In this document: positions 26,560-38,000 of the stretch, piece after piece | How the letters are laid out: each line of letters opens with the position of its first letter | How positions within the stretch are numbered: the stretch's first letter is position 1 | Assembly: GCA_902806565.1 (NCBI GenBank) | Contig: CADCXA010000037.1 | Location: forward strand, 992,001-1,056,000 | Origin: Hypoxylon rubiginosum | Taxonomy: Eukaryota; Ascomycota; Sordariomycetes; Xylariales; Hypoxylaceae | DNA: 64,000 nucleotides | Reading direction: 5' to 3' | Notes under the pieces: model-generated | The model's database searches: none | What the model saw: the letters and a program-made list of their open reading frames with translations, nothing else | What the model was told of the DNA's origin: nothing | Position numbers and translations under genes: made by a program

Positions 26560-27888
26560 CTAGCTCGTCCATTGAGGCAGATAGAATTTCATGTTCTCGT
26601 ACACTAGAAACGTGACCCATGTGGCGGGCAATACCCTCACGACTCCAGGTATGATACCGCGGTAAAAGCCCCGCCAGCCCTCTTCAGTCCACGTCCTCCT
26701 CGCGACCCCTTGGATACCCCGGCCGAACCGCGTGTCGGCGTCGTAGTTCTGGAGTCGGCTGCGGATGACTTGATACGGGTAGGTGACGGTGCCGGCGACC
26801 AGCTTGGCGACGCTGGAGATGACGATGGTCGCCTCGTTGCTCAATCTCTGCTGCTGCTGCTGCTGCTGCTGCTGTTGTTGCGGCGCACCCGACCCCCGCG
26901 GCGGCTTCGAGAGGGGTATGGGCCGCGCGAGGTAGAGCCGCTTGAGGGGGTCGTAGACGGCGAACTGGACGGCGCCGTGGGCGACGCCGACGAGGCTGAT
27001 TCCCAGGCCGCGGTAGAAGCCGCGCCAGCCCTCGTCCCGCAGGAGGCGGGCGGCGCCGGCCCAGAGGCTCGGGTAGGCGCCGGCGGCGCCGCGGTCCGAC
27101 GACAGCATGCGCGTCTTCATGACCCATACGGGGTTCGTGAGGACCTGCGTGCAGACGCCGGCGGCGCCGGAGGCGAGGAAGTAGTCCCGCGGCGCGAGCG
27201 TCGGGGACGACGAGCCGTCGCTATCATCGTCAGACGCGGAAGATGATGAAGGCGACGACTTGAGCGACAGGATGGCGCGCTCGGCCCGTGCCTTGAAGAA
27301 GAAGAAGGAGGCCCAGCTCGACGCGTTGCCTAGGAGGTTCGGCGTCAGGCCGCGGTACAGAGAGGCCACGGGGTTCGGGGCCCGGGCTAGCGCGCGGATC
27401 AGTGAGACGGTGGTGAGTGGTTGGTGAGAGCTCGCCACCGCGGCTGCTGTTGTTGTTGCGCTGCGCTGGTGGACTGGGAGATGGGTGGTTAGTTAGTCAG
27501 GCAGGCAGGCAGGCAGGATCTCCCACGTGCTCCAAAAGGAGGGAAGGCTTTACATGTTTTGAGAGGGGCCGGGGTGTATGTCTATGTGTGTGTATATGGG
27601 TATGGATATGTGTATGTGTATGTATGTGTATGGGTATAGGTATGGGTGTGTGCTCGTCTGTGTGTATGTGTGTATGTGTGTATGTGAGTGTGTATGTGAA
27701 TGTGTATGTGGGTGTATATGTGAGTGTGCATGTATGCATGTATAGTATATATGTATGTGATACGTACTTTGCATTCGCGTTTTGACAATGTCGAGTGGAT
27801 GGACGACAAGTGTGGCTATGGACCCGGCGGTCAGACCCGCGATAGTCTCGACGGAAGCGGGAGATAGGCCCGCATTGTTCTGTGTCAT
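26560..27888 (-). CDS. flx1: Mitochondrial carrier, FLX1 / SLC25A32 type (FAD/folate)
   Basis: This is a six-helix mitochondrial inner-membrane carrier closest in motif content to yeast Flx1 and animal SLC25A32, which move FAD or folate. The CDS is complement(join(26560..27473,27768..27888)), 344 residues. The 294-nt intron splits the codon after PLDIVKTRMQ. Three carrier signatures are present: HPLDIVKTR, NPVWVMKTR (154-162) and YPYQVIRSR; the last two are characteristic of this subfamily. SLYRGLTPNLLGNASSWASFFFFK also matches it. Unusual features are a Ser/Asp-rich loop (about 113-130) and an 11-Gln run (239-249) encoded mostly by CAG, both between membrane segments. The start chosen is the only ATG shortly before the first carrier repeat. 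The gene is divergent from URM1 across 580 nt. FAD rather than folate is inferred from fungal precedent. Confidence 0.9.
26848..26880 (-). repeat. CAG/CAA tract encoding poly-Gln in the carrier
   Basis: Eleven Gln codons (nine CAG after two CAA on the coding strand) lie in frame in the loop before the third carrier repeat. It is a likely length-polymorphic site. Confidence 0.92.
27570..27766. repeat. TG/TATG-rich simple repeat in carrier intron
   Basis: About 200 nt of interrupted TGTATG, TGTG and GGTATG units fill most of the carrier intron just downstream of its donor. The other end of the intron carries a TGCC run next to the CTAAC branch site. Confidence 0.8.
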
Positions 27889-28468
27889 GGTCTCATGGAG
27901 ATGAGTCGGAAGATAGCCAATCACCTGGGCTTGTCATGATATAATTTGCGTGTACATCCTTGAGGGGGGGGGGGGTGTCTAGTTGGCAGATATTGTTTGT
28001 TTGGTATGTTGAGTCTGAGCTCTGAGCTGAGCTGAGCTTAGCTTATCTTTACCTCTAGGTAGATAACTTAATCAATTTGACACTTTTGACACTTTAATTT
28101 AGATAGGTAATAAGTAAACATGACATACATAAGACTGACCTCATACCTAACTCATACATAGATTACATATGTAGGTAGGCAAAGTCATCATAAATCCCAA
28201 AAGTCCAAGTCCAATCCCTGCTTAGCAGTTCGGGCCGAAAATAACCGAGCCATGTAGTCAATTTAGATGAATATTCTCTAAAAGGGAATTCTAACACAAC
28301 ACGCATACTTGCAATTCGGGGGGGACCCAACATGCCCATGTCTGAAGTTCTCGACAAGTTCTCCGTCACCAAGTAAGCCAAGCTACCCAGGTTCTGCGTT
28401 TTGCATCTCCGCGCACGAGTTAGGCGAACAAGCTATACCCTGGTCAACCCGCGGTCTAGAAAGCAGCA
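27889..28468. promoter_or_regulatory. Divergent promoter region between carrier and URM1
   Basis: These 580 nt separate the two start codons and should contain both promoters. A poly-G run lies at 27964-27976 and GAGCTGAGCTGAGCTTAGCTT repeats at about 28021-28043. I found no clear TATA or CCAAT box. Confidence 0.4.
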
Positions 28469-29201
28469 ATGTCCACGATACAAGCAGCGGAGAAGCCTCC
28501 GGAGGATATCGAAATACCCAAGCCCGAGCTGTCCATTGTGGTAGAATTCACGTATGTGTCCTCCCCCCCGGTCTCATCTCGTCTCGCCTCTCGTCTCCCG
28601 TCCCCAGTTTCTCCCAACCCCCGGTTCAACCCCCCTTGTGTCCCCCTTGACCCCCCTTGTCCCCCTTGTCAGATCTTGGGCACCAAGCCTAGATTCACCC
28701 ATAACGAGCCTCAGTTTTGTGTCGGTTCCTGACGATGGTCTAGAGGCGGCCTTGAAATGCTATTTTCGGATCAGCGGCGCCATCCACTGTCCATTCCGGT
28801 TACCAACAAGGAAGGCAACCCGTTAACCATTGCTGATCTGATCGAGCATCTCTGCAATCATACCATGAAGGACACCCGAAAGGAACTCTTTGTCCTCGAC
28901 GATCATCTGTAAGTTTCCCCTTCCTTCCTACCCTCCCTCCCTCCACCCTCTCACGCCCTATTCTCCCCGATCGTATCAACCTGTCTACCCGCCCCTGCCA
29001 CATCGTCCGGGGAAAGTCGCGTACTATGCATGCCATTCCCATCCACGTGCATAGTAAGCGGGCTAATCAACGCTATGGTACAGCCGGCCTGGTATCCTGG
29101 TCCTGATCAACGACGCGGACTGGGAACTAGAAGGCGAAGAGGCTTATGAGATCCAGGCGGGGGACAACATCCTATTCGTCTCTACACTACACGGCGGGTA
29201 A
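28469..29201 (+). CDS. urm1: Ubiquitin-related modifier 1
   Basis: URM1 is the beta-grasp sulfur carrier whose C-terminal thiocarboxylate donates sulfur for 2-thiolation of tRNA wobble uridine, and which can also be conjugated to proteins. Exons are 28469..28551, 28744..28908 and 29084..29201, 121 residues. The joins give the diagnostic core VEFTGGLEMLF, then [26 protein letters not shown] and the C-terminus [10 protein letters not shown] directly before TAA. The mature Gly-Gly end needed for activation by the E1-like Uba4 is therefore encoded without a tail. The first intron (192 nt) is very C-rich. Compared with yeast Urm1 (99 residues) the extra length is an N-terminal extension of about 20 residues. 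The product acts in the cytosol on the same tRNAs that Elongator (ELP2) modifies. Confidence 0.95.
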
Positions 29202-29719
29202 AGCCGTGCTCTCCTCGCTAGAGACGTACATGGCACCATTACACCGCTATTCAGCAAGTGAAAAGGCCGGCCGCCGTCGCATTCGTCGTGGCTGCATCAT
29301 CCCTCTGCCAGAGACACCCGGCGACAAGTTCAGCCTCGGAGGGGGGAGAAACCCAGCTCAGCCAGTACGGACTACCTAAACTGATTCGAAAGACCTACGA
29401 CTTAGCTTCTCAACGATTGCCTCACTCCCTACCCCGCCTTTCATGCATGTGAAACATTGTTAATCACTTCCGGCCGGGTCGTATCCGCCGTGATGTGAAT
29501 GGCAAGGCAATGGGCGGTTAACTCGGCTGACCTGTCAGGTTTCCTGCAATGCCGCCCACGATCGGTGCCATCGTAGAAACCCGGAGTCCTGGCCTGTGGT
29601 TGTAATAATCCAGATCTATCATTTATCTAAAAGCCCCCTCCGAGCGTTCGTCTCAACCTGCGTTGATCTTCCGCCATTCTGGGACGTACATATAAGTTCG
29701 TAACCCCGTCTATATCTAT
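29202..29719. other. URM1 3' flank
   Basis: This holds the URM1 3' UTR. No gene or repeat is supported. Confidence 0.45.
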
Positions 29720-30135
29720 CTAAAGTCGCGGTGGAAAAAGGGCCGGGGCCTGCCTCCGTATCGTGACAGCGCAAAAGGCCTTATCCGCGTCCAGGTCAGA
29801 GAAACCCTGGTCGGCGGTGGGGGTTGTGAGAGTGGCGAGGCTCTCGAGGAAACCGGTGAAGATCGATAAGTCCAAGATCGTCTCTTCGTGCACCTGCAGC
29901 AGGGCATCCCAAATGAGCTATCTGCAGCGCAAACGGGCAAGGGGGCCCAAGCTGATAGGAGACATTTATCACGGAAGACGAGTGCAAATCATTTGATACG
30001 ATGTTGAAATTCACCACAGCTTGTCGAATTAACGAGACTGATAGGAAGGGGATGTCATTAATCCACACCATAATGACATCTTAGTCTCGGGATGCCATAG
30101 TTTTGACCACTAGGAACGGCTCCCCCCAATCTTTC
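29720..30135 (-). pseudogene. Probable broken gene, family not recognised
   Basis: Reading the minus strand from about 30,135 gives protein-like sequence (DWGEPFLVVKTMASRD) that runs into an in-frame TAA at 30083..30081. It continues in the same frame (DVIMVWINDIPFLSVSLIRQ .. INVSYQLGPPCPFALQIA). It then switches frame near 29,910-29,920 into another coherent stretch (LIWDALLQVHEETILDLSIF .. ADKAFCAVTIRRQ) ending at TAG 29722..29720. The three pieces are contiguous and alike in composition, and no intron-sized gap explains the switch. One nonsense codon plus one frameshift in a once-functional gene, or sequencing errors in a live gene, is the simplest reading. I do not recognise the family and saw no clear start. 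It sits tail-to-tail with URM1. Confidence 0.45.
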
Positions 30136-31869
30136 TGCCTACAGGCATTTGTCGACTCCAGGGGTGGACCGTCGCCGCTTCGCGGACTACCTGGGTTAGG
30201 AAGTCATCGTGAAGAAAAGATACAGCACATCCCGGTCTGGCCTCGTGGCAAAAACAAACAAAAAAGTGAGGCGACGTACTAAGGTGCCCGGCATATCTGG
30301 ACTTGCAGTCGAGTCAATCAAAGTCACTGGAATATGCACCCGGTCATGAAGAACCAAGACAAGATCAGTAAAGGTGAACAATGCAGGCCGCCGCCGCCAC
30401 AGACCTTGTCGCTTTGACACATTTCTGTCATTTACAAACAACGTGTATGCAAGATAAGCCCTATTTCTGTCATGTTTGCAGCAATGCTGTAATGTGCCGC
30501 CGAAAGAGAAAAGGGGAGAAGAAAAAATAAGAAGTATCATCTTGTGAGAATTATAGCGTCACTTAACCCTTTTTCATCTTTTTTTTTTCTTTGATCTTCT
30601 TCTTCTCCCCAACCACCCTGGACACACGAGAATGGTTACACAAACCCCGTCTTTGTTTACATGCAGACAAGTGAATAGGGTAAGTAATAAGAGTAAGTTA
30701 ATAATTACTGGTGACTAATAAACTCCGCCCCCCTAATACCCCATCCAGTACCCCGTTTGCAGCCCGGCCGAAAAGGTCTAGTAACCTTTGATGCAAAAAT
30801 CTGGTATCTCCTCCTCATGGCAGCGTGTGTGTATATGTGTGTATAATACATGATGCGATATTTTTTCCAACCCAGGTCCTTGGGTATTCGATGCGCCCCG
30901 ATTGGTAAAGCAAAGTTAGCAGCCCGCCTACACCGCCTACACCGCCGATGCGTGTTTGTGTTGTTGTTGTTGGTCTTGTCATTGTTGTGTCCACCAGATC
31001 ATGCATCCGTATTTCCATGCCGCTCCGCTCCCACACCCCTACCCAGCGTTACGTGTCCCAGGTTGCGTAGTTGCGTAGTAGCAGATGTAGATAACCGAAC
31101 CGAGATCAAGTGCAACCCTTTTTTACCCTCTTCTCCCCTCCCAATGAAACCCGAGAGAACCGTATGGTAACGTAACCCTCGTCGGAGTGCAAAACTACAT
31201 CCGAGTCAAGTAAAGGAGGAACAAGGAAATAATAATAAGAGAGAAATAAGACGCCACACATATTTTTTTTCTTCTTCTTTTGCTTAGAAAGAAAAATCAT
31301 CAGGAGATGATCGTACGAGAAAAGAGAAAAGCCGAAAGAAAGAAAGGGACTAGGTAAAAACATTCTAGAGGATTTTATGTGTCTTCAGACTGTCCACCCC
31401 ACGGATTCCATTCCCCGTTATCTTCAGAGAAGCGGGAAACCGGTGAGAAGACTTGACTGCCGTTCGTTTCCATGGCGCGGAACACCCAGTTTCCCTGATA
31501 ACGGGAATCATGGATCAGGTAGGGCGTGCTGGAAAGTATTATGCAAACAATTTTGTAACTTATAGTGATTTTTCTTGTTTTCGGTCGTGCTGTTGGTCCG
31601 ACGTGTTGTGTTTGTTCTTTTGTTCGAAAATATAGGCCTCCCATGATATTAATGATGCTTTGGTATCTTGAATTTCAGCGACACCACCCAGTTGATTTAA
31701 TTCGATTCGATGTGCTTGTATATATGCATGTGGAGGATGAGTTTAGATTGTCATGCTTCTCCGATCTGTCGCCCGCGAAGCTTTATTATGTATGTTTTGT
31801 ATGTGGTAGTTGCTATGGTGGTCGTTATGGTCGTAATTTGTTGGTCGTGGTGTAGGAAAGTCGGGAATC
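30136..31869. other. Intergenic region between broken gene and C2H2 regulator
   Basis: No supported gene. Short pyrimidine/purine tracts (around 30560-30605 and 31250-31350) are the main features. It presumably includes the 3' UTR of the C2H2 gene and any upstream remains of the broken gene. Confidence 0.45.
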
Positions 31870-33519
31870 CTAATAGAGTCGATGCTGGGGAAGCATGGTA
31901 CGGCCGTGGTCTTCCTCGTAAATAGTCACCGGGCTGCTGGAAGCGGTGGCGGTAGTATCGCTGGAGGTAACACTCGCTTGATCCATATCGTACATGCCGT
32001 ATGGGATATGTTGGGGCCCATTTCGGGGCATTCCATAGTTTCCGAGCTCATCGTGGCACGGAAGTCCGTGTTGTGTAGGGAGTCGGGGATGCGAGTACAT
32101 GTGATGTTGTTGTTGTTGAACCAGCGAGGGCTGGGCAGAATAGTGGTGTGCCACATTCGGCGTAGCTGAGCTTCTATGCTTGTTGGCGTCTCTTCGGTCC
32201 TTACCCCTGCCTTTGATGCCCTTGTTGCTGTTCTTGTAGAGCTCAGCAAAGAAGTTGAACAACTTTTGGTCTTCTTCCGAGAGCTTGGCACCCGAAGGGA
32301 GGTTACTGAATCTGATCGTCAGGTCCCTAAGAGTCTCCGCGTGGAAGGTGTTGTGGTGATTCTACACAGAAGCACCAGGTTAGCCAACGTCGAGTACGCG
32401 AGGTTGCTTCCTCATGGCTACTACTCTGCGAGGGGAATATTACGAACCTTCAAGTTTCCACGTTGGCCAAAGGTTTTTTGACACCCGTCGAGATTGCACG
32501 GGTAGGGCTTGACTTTGAAATGAGTTAACCTATGAGGCTTCACGTTTCCGCGCTGGGCAAAAGTCTGTCCGCAGAGATCACACGAATACGGCCTCTCTCC
32601 CGTGTGACTACGTATATGTGTCTGTCTTCCGTGTTAGAATGGCGTGGAGCACTGGGTAGGGAAATCCGCACCTTCAGATTGCCTCTCTGGGTGAATCTTC
32701 GACCACACCCGGGTTCCGGACAAGTCTAGATGAGAACTCTGTCAGTATCCATACCAAAGAAGCGTAGGAGAGGCTACCTACGTAAGGTTTCTCGCCTGTA
32801 TGTGCCCTCATGTGAGTTTCCAGCTGGGTCTTCTGGTTACATCGCTTCTTGCAGCCCTTTACATCACAAACATAGCGCCTTTGACGATCCCTCCCAGACT
32901 GGCTACCTTTATTGGTCGTCTCTTCCGGGCTGCAGGACTTCCTACGCAGGTTGAACTTTTCTTCGTCGACACGAGGCGGCGAAGGGTAGGCAGCCTCCCC
33001 AAAGTCAGGATTGACTTGATTCTCATCTTTCAACTGGATAGCCTTCATCATGATGTCGACGTTGGTGGTAAATTCGATTTCGTTGGCCTTGTCTTCGGCC
33101 ACGTTCCGGTGGATGGTCTTGGACGCAACTGGAGGAGCCGGGCTAAAGGATCTTTGGGACGCAACTCGCGGCTCGTACTTAATTTGTGGTATCGTGTCCT
33201 GCTCCACGGCGTGTGTCTGGCTGTGTTCCCTCTGGTACACAGCATGTACTGGCTCGGTATCAGTTGTCGTCGGCCGTGGCGGCGGGTACTCCTCCGCATA
33301 GTGCTTGAAAGAGCTGGACAAGGTGGGAGGAGTTTGGGGCGTATAATGAGCGTATACGAAGTTGTTATCAGGTGGAAACTGCGTCAGTTGGGGACTTGTC
33401 ATAGGCGCAACTGTATACGCGTTCTCCACCATGAACGGAGTAGGCATGGCAGGTCGCTGGCCGGGTGCAGTGGTCGTTGGGCTGGCGTGGTACGGTAGGA
33501 GGACGGACGAATCCATCAT
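31870..33519 (-). CDS. Azf1-like C2H2 zinc-finger transcription factor
   Basis: A nuclear DNA-binding regulator with four tandem C2H2 fingers. The CDS is complement(join(31870..32361,32448..32621,32672..32725,32782..33519)), 485 residues. Fingers read CDVKGC..HMRAH, CPEPGC..HIRSH, CDLC..HRLTH and CNLDGC..HHNTFH, with TGEKPY/TGERPY linkers. Fingers 2 and 4 are interrupted by introns. The finger block plus the following [11 protein letters not shown] resembles yeast Azf1, which controls glucose-dependent and cell-wall genes. The N-terminal 220 residues are Pro/Thr/Ser-rich and the C-terminal tail is His/Gln/Ser-rich, likely activation or interaction regions. Two adjacent ATGs (33519 and 33516) open the frame; an upstream non-coding exon cannot be excluded. 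The exact target genes are unknown. The 54-nt second exon encodes most of finger 2. Confidence 0.88.
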
Positions 33520-36500
33520 CACGTACTCCCCATTCGACTGGTTGGGAATCCATCGCCCTCCCCAGCTTGAGGGCTCTGGCTCTTGAGCGGTTAGAGCCAG
33601 CTTGACGGTCGAGGACTAGTTTTGCGTATTGCAAAACCAGTCGAGTCAGACTAAATCAGGTACCCGGTGATGTTATCGAGCTCAACTCGTCTTTCTTTTC
33701 GAGCCGCAATCTTGGAAATATAATTCTAGTCTCGTAGCACCCAATCTTTTTTTCAAATCTTGACCGGAATGTAAAGGTAGGCCCGTTTGTCGTTAGTAAA
33801 GAGAACGCATAGAAACATATAAAGCAGAGAGCCAACCCCAAGTAAATGAAAAGGTGAATGGTCCGATTCCTTAACTACCGGTAGCAAGACTGGCCGTATA
33901 ATATTAACAGACAAGACCCCTGTTTGTGAACTCGAGCTCGACCAAGGTCAAACGGCTCAGAGACTCGGGGTACTGATGTGATGTATATATCCTTGGTGAG
34001 CGGGTTCAAGTGATGTGCGCTAGGGTCCGATCTGGGGAGCCAACGGGTTGGGCACGCCCACTCGAGGATCTCGGAATGCCAAGAGAAAGAGTACGGAGAG
34101 TAGGCGGAGACGTTCAGACTTCTCACACTGGAAGCTGAACACCTGCGTGTAAGTGGTTAAGTATCAGAGCTAGGCTGGTTGAGTACATCATCTTTTGCCT
34201 CATACGGTCATAGCTATCAGAGCCCCCCACCCCGGTAGACCCTCTTCTTTTCCTAGGCTTAGAAACATGCCTGGGGGGTTTTTGAACCGGGCTGGTACAT
34301 GGCTAATAAAGCGGAGGGACGGTCGAGGGGGGAGGCCTGTCTGCATGATAGCCACAAAAGCGAGTGGCAGATCGCCGAATTTCTGCACACTAACACTAGC
34401 AAGTAACTCGACGAGACATTCACAATGCATACGGGTCGATTTGGATACGCGGTAGATATTTAGTGCCGGCCGAATCAGGGAGAACAGGGGGGCTTGCTCG
34501 CAGGACACTTGCCCGTTTTAACGCAGGGGAAGTACGCCTACGATCCGGTATGGGAAATGCTGGGACTGGCGTTATTCAGTTATGGATGGCCGTGCTCTCT
34601 CTCTCTATCTCTCTGTGTCTATGTGTGTACGTAGGTATGTATCTTTCTCTCTCCTCTCCTCAAGCCTCCAGCGGGGCCGGCTGCCGCATCTTCCCTCGGC
34701 CAGCTGGAGGATAAGAATTACCAGCTAGGGAAGTACAGAGTTACAGAGTTGACGGAGTGACACGTCGCCATGCAATCAACCATATCTGTTCTCGAAAGTC
34801 GGCCAGCACATAGAGCCGGAGAGGGTTTCGTTTGGTTCATCTTCAGGCAGTGTGCCATCCACGGCTAGTGAGAGACAGGGGGGGGATTAGTGTAGGGGGG
34901 AGGGGCAACTGAATGGTACTGTGACGAAGGGGGCATGTACCGTATGTGGACCATGGACGAATGTACATGAGAAATGAGAAGGCGGAATCGAAAAGAGCGA
35001 TGGAAATCCGAAAGAGAAGATGGGAAAATGTGAGGCCAAGGAGCAAAACAAGACCGGGACTACCCCCTGCAGCTGGAATTTTCCTGCCCGTCGGGGCAAT
35101 TCCGTTAGGAATACGCCCCTTGATCTACCTAGGGAGCTTTAGGGAGCTTTATACATGCTATTACATGCTATTACATACTTCTTCCTACACATAAATTGGT
35201 CTCTCTCGCTCACTTCTCACTGTTGGTATAGTAGGCTAACACGGCCGGTTCCAGCACGATGGGTAGCCCCGGTCTCCGAAGAGCCACCATCTGCAAAAGA
35301 GAAAATGACAGGATCTGTATTGATCTGGTAGGGGACAAAAAAAACACTTCGCGTTAGTATTTCGTCTTTATTTCCCCGACGAGCCGGGGAATCGAAATCG
35401 CGTGCGAGATCTAAGAAAGCCCAGTTCCCAGTCGGAACTAGGTCCTAATTACGAGCACAGGAGGCTCTTTGGGGCGGCTAGGCCAATGCTAAGCTAAGCA
35501 GGTGAATATTATTTCCTAATTTCTCCAAGCTTGATACCTATGGCTTTTTCTATTAGACCAGACTAGTGTCCACCCGGTGCCAACGTTGGATGGTTGGCCT
35601 CTTGTCTGGTCTGAGGCGGGAGTAGCCGTGGGGAGGTCGCATCGCTTCAGCACCGGGGGTTGGCTCTGGGACCTACAGGAGGCCAAAGTAGACATGTTGA
35701 TGCGTACGTATAATGTATAATGTATAATGGAATTGATTAATGGCGTACGTAATGCGCAAGCCTTCAGGGACCGGTTCCAACTTAGAGGCGATGAGGCGTC
35801 GAGGCGTCGAGTTTAGTAGGGAGGCGGACGCGGCAATCTCCTTCCAGCTGAGTTAGAAGGGGAGAGAGAGCAGGGGGATCAATAGAAGTTCGAGGAAATC
35901 CAGAAAAAGCCACTTTGCTCAGTCGCCTTGTCGCCTTGTCGCCTGGACTGTGTAGGATCTGCCCCCCCTTGGAAATCGATTTGCTCCAACTTGCAGGGAT
36001 TGCTAGATCTTGTTGAAAATTAACCAAATCAGACAAATCAGAGTCTTAACGGAGAACTGTTGTTAACGCTTAGTGACATGGCCCCCCCTTGGCGCACAAA
36101 CGCACAACCCACACACACAGTTTCCCCCTTGTTTACTTGGAAGACTTTTAAGATCGTAAGATCGTAGGATACATCATGACAGTTTCTTAACAATAAGAAT
36201 ATCACTTGGCATAGGTAACTTGGGTATTTAATTAATATCCATCCTATTTCAAATAGGACCGGCTGAGAGAAACGGTGCATATTTTATTGGGTATTGTGTG
36301 GCCTGTCCCATTTTCTATGAGAGCGCATCTTAAGAGGTTCATGTACCAGTAAACCAGTAGGCCCAGTTCTCGAGTGGCCACTAATTCTCGACCTTATTTA
36401 AGGTAACACAAAAACCGTCGTTACTTGAGAGCTCAGTACAAGAGATATGTCGTTAAGGGGTACCAAGTAGTACGTACATAGTAAGTTCTTGGCATTAGAA

Positions 36501-38000
36501 AATATGCCATGTCTTATACTAGAGGCGGGAAGGTAATCCTCTCTTCCCCAGAGATGCGAAACGAGAGTTCATTGGCTCCCAAATAACGACGGTGCCGGCG
36601 ATGGTCATCCAGTAGGATCAAAGCAATCGGTTGATCGTCTCGAAACGATGCAAAAGCTTGCCATGTCAAAACCTCCGATGTCAACTAGGTACCTGCCTAT
36701 GACTTTCGCAACAAGTTCAAAGTTCGGTACCACTATCCGAGACAGCAGGACAGGACGTATGAAGAGGTTTTTTTTTTTTCGGGTAACCCCCCGGGAGGTT
36801 GAAGGGTGAGGTTCTGTGATACGACTTTATTTCCGGGGGGTTGTTATGAGAGGGGGGAGACTCGATCGAAGTCGAATAATTCTATCATGGCAATCGCACG
36901 TATGTACCATGTAATGAGATTGCCGGGGACCCCAGAACCGTCTATTCGAGAGCCGGGTACCAGTTGGGAGTGTCTCACAACAAGCGCCAAGATTCAATCA
37001 ATTTCACGGCTGCTCCTTGGGCAGTCTGTCATCATCGGTTCGTCCTGTCAACTTCCTTGATCCCTTATCGTCGCCTCCCCCCAAATACATATCATATTCG
37101 TTGAACGTCCAGCGCCGTTTCCGTTCGAAGGATCTGTATTATGCGGCCCTCATACCCCAGTGCTTGTATTCAGCTCAGCCGCTGTTCATTCCGCAGCACT
37201 GGTTCAATGCAAGCCACGTGGGCGATCATTGAGAATCCCCCCCAGTAGCCCTGGATACCCCAGATTCGGTCCTGTCGAGGTATAAGCACGTCCGCATACA
37301 CCACCTATTCGCAATCTTAGCAGGATAGACCACGACCTAGGCCTTCCAGTATGAAGCAGTTTCCCGACTTCGCAGGTTTTACCGATGCGCGGATTCCAGC
37401 GTACCCACGACAAGTTGGGCACCGCTCGAAAAAGGTCACGATGACTCGATCTTGTCAGATTAGGCTCGCTTGGGGTTGATGAGCTACCTTTCCAACGTTT
37501 CAAATTCTGAACAGTATCTGACAAGGGGGGGAGCAACACATGTGTTCTTACAAGGTATATACCTAGGAATAAGAGGGATAATATGACATGTCATATTTTA
37601 AACAGCTCGGCCACAAGTCTGATGAAGCAAGTGGTAGGACCCATGCCTATGCCTATGCCTATGCCTTGGCTTCGATTATTTAATAAGCATATAGGTAAAT
37701 CCGATATAGCAAAGACCGGGGTTCAAAAGACTATTGCAATGGGGCTCATTAGATTTCGATGTTGGGTGATGGTATCAAAAGAAGGACTCGAGATGAATAG
37801 AAGAAAGAGCCATTGGAATATCGAATTAGGTACGAAGGGTTCCACCTTTTACTCATGGGAATTCCAATTCGGGATAAGTCAGCGGCTGTAACATACCCTG
37901 GTATACCCTGGTATACCCTGGCGTACCCTGGTAGAACAAGGTCCCCTTGTATGTGGTGAATTCCCAGCTGGCTGGTAGATGGGCAGATCCCTGATTCAAG
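33520..38000. other. Second gene-poor region, part 1
   Basis: The first kilobase should contain the promoter of the C2H2 gene. Beyond it I see only short unsupported frames. Repeats include an ATGCCT hexamer array (37641-37664), a GTATACCCTG decamer array (37892-37932), and small homopolymer runs such as T10 near 36770. A stretch near 34200-34320 has faint 5S-like words but no convincing 5S gene. Confidence 0.45.
37892..37932. repeat. 10-bp minisatellite
   Basis: Four tandem copies of GTATACCCTG, the last diverged, in intergenic DNA. Confidence 0.85.

Noticed and set aside
26710..27246. 178-codon plus-strand frame opposite the mitochondrial carrier
   Set aside because: Shadow of the GC-rich carrier exon; its Leu run is the complement of the Gln-coding CAG tract.
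32800..33498. 232-codon plus-strand frame opposite the C2H2 regulator
   Set aside because: Antisense shadow of the regulator's first exon, with no features of its own.
34200..34320. Possible 5S rRNA relic (CATACGGTCATAG near the expected 5' end)
   Set aside because: Only short words agree with fungal 5S RNA; the internal control region and helix pairing are absent.
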